From Hypsibius dujardini (lineage: Eukaryota > Tardigrada > Eutardigrada > Parachela > Hypsibiidae): a stretch of DNA of 64,000 nucleotides. Location of the stretch: the NCBI GenBank assembly GCA_001579985.1, contig LRSR01008832.1, positions 62,001-126,000 of the forward strand, in the 5' to 3' direction. The position numbers and the translations under genes were made by a program. The notes below the pieces were generated by a model. It was not told the origin of the DNA. It searched no databases and saw only the letters and a list, made by a program, of their open reading frames with translations. Position 1 is the stretch's first letter. Each line of letters begins with the position of its first letter. Positions 43,946 to 55,094 of this stretch are shown here, piece by piece.

Positions 43946-45501
43946 TCAGCGACGACTGCTGGGAGGTCGTCGAGCTGACGACCGTTCCCTGGCCATGACC
44001 GGCAATGCGATCGGCGGGGAAAAGGGTTTTGAGGAAGGACCAGCAGTGGAATTGGAGGAAGAGGGACCTCCGCCAGTCGACTGGGTCAGGGGGACCGGTA
44101 CCAGTCCGCAGGTCTTGGTGAAGATGAGGTTGCGGGTACTCCACATCCGGCTGACCATTTCCATGCCCTTGTTCTTTGTTTCCGCGTCGATGTTGAGGAG
44201 AGAGGGCCAGTAGTCGGGGATCTGCCGCGGAGGTGGGATGGTATCCTGGGAAGCGGCTAACTGGCGACGCCAGTACGGCACGTCCGGCTTGGGGTGAGAT
44301 CCCATTCCGTTGTTCTCCAGATACCTGAAACATCCACCACGCATCAGTCACGTAGTGCTTGCTAATTTATTATATATTTATTATATTAGAAAACAAAATG
44401 GGAGAAATGTTTGATAAAGGGTGCAAGAAAATTAACTATAATTTATACTACAATTAATAATATAATTAACTATAACTATAATTTTATAAATTTGCTTGCA
44501 AAAAATAGTACTTAGTAGTTATGTTGGAATAAATTTCCAAAATCCAATCGAAATATATAAAATATGTGCACGTCAAAAATTTTACAAGTATGTAATAAAT
44601 AATATTAATAATATCCCTAGTACATTCGCATAAGGATATTAGAAAAACATAAAACTGATAGTAATAAAAATAAAAATAATTATAATTATAGGTAAGACGG
44701 ACTCTAGGCAGTTGATTTGCAAAATGGGCAAAAGAAACCCAACACTTAAATTGATTAAGACCACGTGAATATTCGAACGAACATGGCGATTTTAATTATT
44801 TTATAAAAATGCTGAATTCTATATTCCCAATTATTCGTAAATGCAAATGAATAACTGGTGCTGCTGTCGAGATTTAACCCAGGGACTTGCGGGCCTTCAA
44901 ATTTAGAATTATTTTCTTGTCAAATCAGTGGATTATACCAATTACAAATTAAGTTAAAATATCAAACAAAATACTTATTGTTTTCCCTAGCCAATCAGCA
45001 CATTTATTTTTAGGTTTACGGTAGACAATTTGAGAAGAAAACTACTTACTTCAAGAAGACTTCAGAATGAAGGGCACGTTTGACTTTCGGTGGCTCAGAC
45101 GGAAGTGTTAGAAAGAGGGGACGCTGCACTTGCTGCTGCTGCTGAATCTGCATCTGTTGCTGCTGAATGATCCGCTGGTACTGTTGGTGCTGCGATTGCA
45201 TCATGGCAAGAGCTTGTGGAGAGATCATCTGGACAGTTCCTGTTTGTCCTTGTCCACCGGCTTCATTCGTCTTAATGGGAGAACCAGGGGCAGTCATCGA
45301 TGACGGTGGTTGAGACTGCGACTGCTGCGTTTGATGATTAGACATGCCAGAAGTGCCTAAAACACAGACCAATTTTATGAAAAGTTCTGCTGTCTGTCAG
45401 TCTGTTTGTCTGTCTGCCTGATTGTCTATCTGTCTGTCTATCTGTCTGTCTGCCTGATTGTCTATCTGTCTGTCTGTCTGTCTGTCTGCATGTCTGTCTG
45501 C

Positions 45502-45546
<45 letters not shown>

Positions 45547-48500
45547 GTCTATCTGTCTATCTGTCTATCTGTCAATTCATCCATCATCCCGTTGACAACA
45601 TACTCGGGATAGAAGCAGCATGAGCAGCGGCGGCAGCTGCAGCTGCCTGGGTCTGCGCCGCCTGAGTAGCCTCACGTGCTGCTGCAGCCTTGGCAGCCTC
45701 GTCCTTGAGGTGGGCCTCCTGTTGCTGCGCCCGTCGCTCCAGCTCCACAATGAGATCCATGTCATTCTTGCTGCCGAGTCCTTTGAAGGAGATACCGTCG
45801 AGGTGGCTATAACCGCGAGACTTCATCTCACTATTGACGAAGTTGCTCTTGCGTTTAGCCTCGTCTTCCCACTTTTTGCGCTCGCCCGTAGTCAGAGCTC
45901 GCCACATGTCGGAGACGTGACGACTAGTTTCCTGAAAGAAGGCGCTGTTAAGTTAGCAGCCCAAGTAAAACAGAATTTGTTGAAACATGCAAAAAAAATT
46001 ACAAATTTTTTTTAATTAAATTAAAATATAAATTAAAAAATAACAAAATCCATATATCTTGATTCGGTAATGAGAAAGTAATAAATTATTTAAGTTAAAC
46101 ACTTTTGATGATAAGCATAAATTTGAGCTAAACAACTGGCTAAACGAACTAACCTGGAAGGACAAGCCAGGATGGTTGTCTTTAATGGCGCGCCGATTGT
46201 CCGCCCCATACAGGATGAATCCCGACACGGTGTACTTGCCCTTTTTGTGCAACTTCTTCCCTGAGCGGCTACGTTTCTTCCCACTGCCATCATAGTTGGA
46301 GGCGGCCGGCGAGAGTGGTGTAGCGAAGGAGATTTCCGATGCGTGGCTGATACTCAGTGCGTCATCATCGTAGGAGATGGTCCCCACCGGGGACTCTTCT
46401 GGAGTTCGGTCAATCTCCACCACTTTCCCACTCAAGACCGGCTCGAGGAAGGGCGAGACGACACGACGAGGGTCGACCGGCTTTTCAAAGAAAAAGATCT
46501 CGTCGTCCGTCGCATGGGATGAGCCTGCCAGAAGTAATCAATCAGGCTGGCAGATGAGAAGACAAGACAGACAGATGGATAGACAGATACACAGGCAGAT
46601 AGACAGACAAATGATAGACAAACAGACAAGCAAGAAAACAACAGGTGAATAAATAGACAGAGAGGCAAGCAAATATATAGACTGATAGAGATAACTAGAC
46701 ATAAAAACACATATAGATAAGCAGATAAACAAAGAGAAACAAACAGGCACAAAACCAGACAGGAAGACAAGCATATCGACAGACAGACAAACAGGCAGGC
46801 AGGCAAGGAGACAGAAGGACGGGCAGACAGTCAGGCAGACAAATATATAAGTAGATATCTAGTCAGTAAAAAAATGCGACACACAGACAGATAGAGAAAC
46901 GGATAGACGGAGAGTCGTACCAGCTGCGGAGACATTCAGCAGCCGCGATCCCTTGGTGCGTCGACCTGCTGTGCCATTTTCCAAAATCTTCGACTCCACA
47001 ATGTAGACTTGATCTTCAGTGAGTTCGGTTTGCCGGCACGACGAGAAGTCCCGCAGGGACAAGACAGCGCAGCGAGTTGCCAGTTGTTTGACCGACAAGG
47101 TCTCCTCCGTCACCTTCTGAAAGACTTCGTTGTGGTAGAACAACTTCGCGGGAAGAGCAATGGTCGGAGGGAGGTCTTTTGTGAAGACGAAAATGATTCC
47201 AGACACGAACGTTTCAGGTCTGTAGCAACAAGAATTATCAGACCACTAGCCGCAGCGGCACTCAGGGAGACAAACGCAACAGACGAACAAACAGACAGAC
47301 TGTCCAATAGATAGACGGCAGCATAGATATCGACAAAGAGAAAGACCAACAGGCAGATAAGCAGACAAACAGACAAACAGACACTTATGGAGGCAAACTT
47401 GGATACAGTCAGTCAATCAAACAGATTGACAGGCAAATAGACAAACACGTAGATAGACAGTCAGGCAGGCAGACAGGCAGAACATACCCTTTATCAAAAA
47501 TCTTTTCGACTTTGATAATCCGGTCTGCACTTTCGCCCTTGACCGAGAAACAGTCGCCGATTTTGATGAAGCCCACCGGTGAGTCTTTTTGCTCGTAAGC
47601 CAACACACCCTCTTCCGGCACAGCAGATTTGGCCAAGACCGGCTCTCGGATTACGTCGATTATCTCGGAATCCTTACAGAGCGGGAAGCCAGGTGGACCA
47701 GTCGTTGCCGACCATGAATCAGGCTTCATTGACCCGTCTTTGGCGGAAAGACTGGCGAAGACGGAAGGGACTCGTACGGCCGGAAGAAGGGTTTCGCGTG
47801 GGATGAGTTGTATGCGCTGGTTTTCCGGCATTTTCCAAATCTGGCAGAATAGAAACAATAATATAATTACGAGATTAAAACGGAAATAATCTCTATGTCT
47901 GTCTGTGAGTCTACCTGCCTGCCTGCATACTTGCCTATCTGTTTATCTGACTGACAGAAGTCAGTCCATTTGTCTGTCTGTCTGTGTGTCGGTATGTCTG
48001 TCTCTCCGTCTGTTTGCCTCTTTGTCTGCCTGGATGCCGGATTTGCGTCTGTCCGTCTGTCTGTCTGCTGTCTATTTGTCTGTCTGAATGTATCCACATC
48101 TGTCGGGCTACAGCGACTTGATTTTATTAATTGGAACAACTGATTAGATCGATTAGTATTTCCTCAACATCCGTCGCTCGCGAGCATAACGCTCACCCCA
48201 TCTCTGTGGTTGGCTCTAACCGTCGCTAAAATGTTAAACCGGACACATCTCTATTCCCCCAGGATACGCACACGACAGGAAGCGTCTCCATCGGGCACGC
48301 TTCTTCATAAATGGCCGACCCGGATACGCATTATTACTGAGATCAATTTTCAGGTACATCATAACGCAACCGAGATCCCATTTTTAACGTGACTTGTTGA
48401 GTTATACCTCTATATTTCATTCCATCATGCGTTTTAATTCTAACCGAAATTCTTCCCGGACTCGTACTTGACTCCCTATTATCTCAACGCCGCACTAGCG

Positions 48501-51500
48501 TGAGGTCTGCACTTGTCTACATGCCTGCATGTCTGTCTGTCTGTCTGTTTATCTATTTGTCTGTCTGTCTGTCTGTCTAAGGCTCGAATCTGACTATATG
48601 TGTATTTATCTAACTTGAGCAAACAATATGGATCTCTATCCGGTGGATCCAGACAATCCGTCCTCCTGCCCCGATTCAGACAACGACACTTCCGGGGACG
48701 ATCTTCCCACTAGCACCCTGGATAGCGATCTCCGGCACAACTTCACCACCAGCCACCTCCAACTGGTGAAGGGGTGGTTCGGTCTGTCCATCTCCATCAG
48801 CATTGCCGGAAGCGGCCTCCTCCTCCTGCTCCTCATCACATCGTTTCGCCATCGAAAACTCCACACCGGTGCCCACATTCTCATCATCCACGTGATGCTG
48901 ATCCAGCTGCTTGTCTGCGGCATTTTCTACCCTATCCAAAACATCACCACCTGGCGGATTATGACGACGATGGAGCCGGTCGAGATCAAGTGCCGGTATC
49001 TGGCCTTCTTCCAGAGCGTCGCCTCGCACACGCATAATTGGGCGTCACTAATACTGGCCGTCAACCGATACGCCGCCCTCGCCATGCCGCATCAGTATAA
49101 GAGGCTTCTTCAAGGTAATACCCGTCTGGCTGCCTCCTTGTCGCTTTAATAACGAGTATTAATATTAATTTTAATAACGAGTAATAACGAGTAACAAATA
49201 CAAATGAACTTAATTTTGTAATAATTTCTATCGTACAACAACACATTTAATATCGACTTCCGAGCGATGTAAATCATAATGTCGCAATGATATTTTAAAT
49301 CAATTATCTGCTTAATCAAGTTTGACAATTCGTTGAAAATGTCTCTGCAAGCGAATGGTACATTTTCCTTCATCTGATTTTACTAAAATCAAATAAATTA
49401 CAATTAAATAGTGGATCCAAAACAAAATAAACTGAAATCAATTACCCTAAACATGAAAACAAAAATTATTAGAATAGCTTCTTTCAGCAGCAAATTTTCA
49501 AGCGAATGGTCGATTTTCTTTCATCTGTTTTGGCTAAGATAAAAATTACTAACATACTTTCCACGGAAAGGTCAATTTTCCTTGATCAATTTGTCTACAG
49601 TGAAAGCCCTCATCGCCATGACTCTCCTCCCGTGGGTGGTGGGCGTGGCCGGCAACCTGCCCGTCTACTTTGGCCGCGGCGGCCACTTCAAGATGGGCCG
49701 ATTAGGCTGCTCCTTCCGGACCGACGAGACAGCCTACAGCACAGTGTGGGTGACCCTGGGTGCGTACCTTCCCGTCTGCCTGATGGGGGTCACTTACATC
49801 GCACTCTTCCTGCAGTTGTCGCTGAAACGTTTCCGCAGAAGGCGAATCACCTCTATCTCGCATGAAAACATCCACAACAGCCGGAGGAGGAGGAGATCAA
49901 GTGGGTGGAGGGTGCCGACACGCCACGCTCGGCAGGTGGGAATATGTAAGATGCTGGTGGCGTCCTTGCTCTGGTACTGCCTCTGCTTCCTGCCCGGTCC
50001 CATTGTTGCGACGGGATTGCCGCACCTCTTCGCACAGTACTTTATGCTAAGGTTGTGGCTCATTTCCGTCATGCTGTGCGGCTACGCAGCCAGCCCCGTA
50101 AGTCCGTCTGCTTCGGTTTGGTTGGGCCAAATTATACGTCATGCTATTTATTTAGGTCTTATATTTATATAAATTCATTTATCAAAATAATTTATTAATT
50201 TGTTTCTTCGATGTTACTGGATTGTTCAAGAAATGAAGAGAATTTGCATCTTCCCAGATGATCTTCCTGGCGCTGAGCTCGGACTACCGAACAGCAACGC
50301 AGCTCATGCTACGGAGAATATGGGCAGGCCTCTTCTCTCGTTATCTGCCATCTTCATCCGGCAGCACCAAAACACACATTCACTTCATCACCGCATCCCT
50401 GCCCCGGAACTCCGTCTACTAAACTAACTAACAATTTAACGAAAATCATTTCCTCATCATCTCTCTCATCCTCATTATCTCCACATAAAAATGACACTAA
50501 TTATTTTAATAATCATTTTTCTTTGGCTATGAACAATTACGTTATATTACATTTTACTTTTATTGTTTTTACTTGTATTATACTATTGCATATATAATAA
50601 ATGTGATGTATTCCTGTTTTGCGACATTTATTAAGCCATTATGTCAAATTGCAGTCTTACCTTAATTTTCTGGAAGCTCTTGGTCCGAGTGGAATAGCGC
50701 GTGTCACAGACGTAGACATCCTTCGCGTCTAGTCCGACCGGTCGCAGCTTAAAGTAATCCTTCCCCGACATGACAAAGCACCGGCCCCTAATCCGTCCGG
50801 GGAGATGGGACTCTGCCATGTCACTCTTGAAGACCTCCTTCTCGTAGAAGCGTCGGTTAGCCAGGTGGAACGTCTCCTCGGGACGCAGCATGTAACTCCC
50901 TCGGACCGAGAGGTCGCCGTTCTGCTCGACAAACTCCTCAATGCAGACAATCAACGGCTGCTTCCCCTTGTCGTACGGCTCCACATAGACAAAGTCCCCG
51001 GCGTAGAAGGCATCCACACCGATCATCACGCATTTTGCGTTTGGATCCATCGGGGGGAGTATCTGGGGGAAAAAAAAACTAAAACATTTAACACCAAGAT
51101 ATTCTTATTTTCTTATTCTTATTCTTATATTATTATGTGCATTGTTTCCGCATGCATAAAAGTAAAACGTAATTCTGCATTCTATTAACTAATAAATTCA
51201 ACTAAAAATGACATGCACAGCACTTGTGTTTACAGAACATTCAGTTGTATTTCTTTGTTTGTCCTACATTCAGTCAGGAAGTAGCATTATTTGAATGAGG
51301 CGAACCTGCGATGGAGCTTCCGGAACGACGGCAGCCGCAACAGTAGCAGATGTGCTGGGCGGTGGCGGTGTCACGCGACTTGGCTCCAGTGAGGGCGGTC
51401 GAAGTTTAGCTTCCTTCCGTTCCTGCTCAATCGAAGCGTTGAACTGGCTGACATTGTAGTGCAGAGCGGGGGTCAGAAGTTTCGCGCCGTTTCCACACAG

Positions 51501-51715
51501 TTCGTCACGGGTAGTGATGAAGTGAATGTGCAGGTCGACCGCGTCTTCGTACGTCTGCGAGTCCGGCTGGGCGGTAAAGCGAGCCTTCTCCAGCAGCTCA
51601 AACATGTCGTCCTGGAAGCGATCCAAGCGGCGGTAACGGCCGGCGTAGACGTTCGCTTTGATGGATTCCAAGGTTAGGGCACTGAAATTAGACAACATTA
51701 AACAAGAGGACAATT

Positions 51716-51746
<31 letters not shown>

Positions 51747-54700
51747 GCCATTCTGCAATCGAGTCTGTCTGCTGTCTACCTGCTAGCCACATACGTTCGA
51801 GCCGATCCGTGCGAGTTACTCGCTTCGCTCTCAGAGTCCGAGTCATTCCAGGCGCACTCAGCGATAGTCTCACTGCAGGAAACGATAAGAAAAAACCCTA
51901 TCAGAAAGATAACTTTTATCTAAGAGGCCTGGACCAGTCTCACCTGACATTCCGACCGTCCGGCTTGACCAAATTGATGACACTATCCATCAGAGCGCGG
52001 ATGATCTCCTGCACTTTTTGCTGTACGTTGGGGATCTCAGTGAACGCCAACGGCATGGCGGAACTCTTCTCCATAACGGCGTACAGCAGAACTAGTGCAT
52101 CCTGTGGAATGATAATAGGATAATCAGGTATCTCCGATAAGTAAAATACAGGCCAGCAGACAGTCAGTAAAAAAACCCAGAAAGACAGACGGGTAAACAT
52201 AAAGAGAGGTATGCTGGCAGGCAGACAATTCCATTCTAATGCTTACCCGATAAATGGCCGAGGTTGGTTCGTTGAATGCAGCCGCGTTTTCAAACATTTG
52301 GCCGAAATCCTCAATCGCCTAAAGTAAGGAAACCGCAATCGTCAATCGTCAATGTTATTTCCATAAAAGGCGTTGTTGGAATGGTTAAAAGCAGACCTCC
52401 GAAAAAGTACGATACTGATCGTGGATGATGCGATACTGGATTCTGTCCAAATCTACCGGCTTCTTAATGACTTCGTAATAGCTCGGCATTTCCTACGAAT
52501 GAGAAGAAACGAAGAATGTCATAGGAGATCGGAGCGTCTGTCTTTCTTCCTCAAAGTTCGTACAGTTTTCAGCGGCAGTGTCTGGAACATTTCGCACAGC
52601 TTCCGTCCCACCTCCTCCGGGTCTGTGACATCGGTCACATGCTCGTACAACTCAATCAAAGCCGCCTGCAGCGGACTGCTCGGCGCTGGAAATTTCGTTA
52701 AAGCCCTACAACGGAAGGGACTCAAAATACATTCTTCATAAATGACCTTTAAATTGTTGTTACTTTTAAATTACATCATCAAACATTAAGAGACATTTTT
52801 AGTTAATTTGTTAATTCAAGCGCTTCTACTTTCTATTCGAACAAGTTGGTGGGGGCAGTTTTCCTGACCTGCGGGAGGATGACGGTCCAGCGACGCGACG
52901 GGGAGAAGACGATCCCGAGGCCGCTACCCCGGATAAGGATAAGTGGGCATCCAACGTTTTCTGCGCACGCTTAATAGTCTCCTCTAATTTGACGGCTGCC
53001 TCGAAGATGTCGCTGCCTGAGTGGTGGAAGGTTCAGATTTAAACGGCGATCACGAGATTGACATCACTGGCCTTTCCTAAAGGCACTACTGGGGACATTT
53101 TGAAACAGACTGAAAACATTTTGATACAGACTGAAAAACCTACCTTCTTCGTTGTACAGTTTCGCGTTGCTACATAAGAGGTCGAGGTCTACGAGGAGCG
53201 CCTCTTCCGACAAATACTACAACGCAAATGATAAATGCAGTATTTCGGTTAGGTCCAACAGTCCTATGGCCCAACAGACCCATACAAAAAGAGAGAGACA
53301 TGCAGGCAGGCAGGCACATACAGGTAGGCAGGCAGACAGGCAGACAGACAGCCGTGCAAAGGCACATACAAGAAATACAAACAGACAGACGGAGAAGTAG
53401 CAAAACAAATGCGCACACAGACACACAACCAGATGGACAGGCTGCAAGGCAGATATGCAGACGAACTGATGAAACAGGCAGACAAACGGTAGACTAATGG
53501 GAAAGACTGCCAGACAAACAGACAGACGGATAGAGAGACAGACAGATGGCAATCAGGGCACATATACAGTCAGACAAACGGACGGACAGACATACAGACA
53601 GACATACAGACAGAGAGACAGAGAGACAGACATATATAGACAGACAGACAAACTGAATGACTGAGGAAGGAAGACAGACAAGCATACCTTATCACCCAAA
53701 ACATTTTTAACCAGTGTTTTGAGATCGACCGGCTGCGTGATGACGTCTGTAAAAAACGGGCGAGATAAAATTAGATCAGACGCAGAATGTGCATGTATCC
53801 AGCACACATACCGTAATAGTCAGGATACTCCTTCTTCGCCGGCTTCTCTAGGAAATCCTCAGCGAAATATTTAACCCCTTGGCGGCATTCCAACAGGCTG
53901 CGCACGAGGTATTTCGCACGCTTCCTTTGCAAGGAATCGTCGTATTCCGGCCACAGACGCTCGCTGAGCGCCGTCCGCAGGGCACTGCTCTTCTTCTGCA
54001 CCTCCTACAACACAACGGGAACACTCTTCAAAATATAAGCTAGATGTATAACTATTAACGGTTTCCTGACGATTTATGTTGGAAAATATGTTAATTTAAA
54101 GAAAGATGGCGCGTACGTCTTGAAATTCCTTCTGCCGGGCTTCGACGAACTTTTTGATCCGCTCCGAGTTGCGGTAGATAATGGAGTTGTTGTCGTTGAA
54201 GGTCTGCGCGTTCTGACACATCAGCAGCAGGTCTACGAACATTTCGTCCAGCGCCAAGTACAGCCCGTTCTACGGAATATTTAATATTTACAGTCAAACA
54301 TTTACGCCCTCCATTTTATCATTTTCCTCAAACAATATTACAAAAAAGCTAATTTATCGGAAGCAAATACTTGTGCGAAATAATAAGTTAACTAGTCAAC
54401 TGTACTGCGGTCTTTCAAATGAGAATACGTCTTCGGGCCCTCGGCTTTAATCATGTAAGATAATTATGGCATATTCCAAACAATAAATGATAAAAATATA
54501 AAGTCCAACAGATAAATTAACGTGTTAATGGCCAATGGCATACGTAATTGGAATGCGGACACAGCGACTTTTTTTAACCGTCATAAATTTATCAAGTTGG
54601 ATCGCTGAGCGGATATATTTTGCAACTCACCGAAGAAAAGATATAACATAGATAATTGAATTTCAGTGTAACATAATATGACTTCAATAATAATAATGAT

Positions 54701-55044
54701 GATGATAGGCTATCACTTCCACCAAAAATACAAACATAATTTCTACAGTTTAATAATTTGATTGGATTAAACAATTAATTCTACAGCACGATTGGTAAAT
54801 CAATTTTTTACAAAACTTAACTCGAAGCTAGAAGAAGTACGACAATAAATTCAGCGAATATATTACCTTGATCTTGGACTTAATATTTGACAAAGCAATT
54901 GGCGAGACGATGGTCGTGTAGTATATCGGATACATCCTGCAAACAAATCAGACAAATACATATTTATTTTTCTGCCTTACTGCTTGATTCTCGCCCTGTC
55001 TGCCGGTTTCTATGTCTCTTTATCTGTCTATCTGTCTGCCTGTG

Positions 55045-55094
<50 letters not shown>

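Noticed and set aside
48636-49037. Minus-strand frames over receptor B
   Set aside because: Shadows; the plus strand shows receptor motifs and splice phases, and polybromo phases join across this interval without it.
53152-53685. Cys/Leu/Ser-rich frames in polybromo introns
   Set aside because: Translations of CAGA/TCTG arrays; similar frames recur in every such array.
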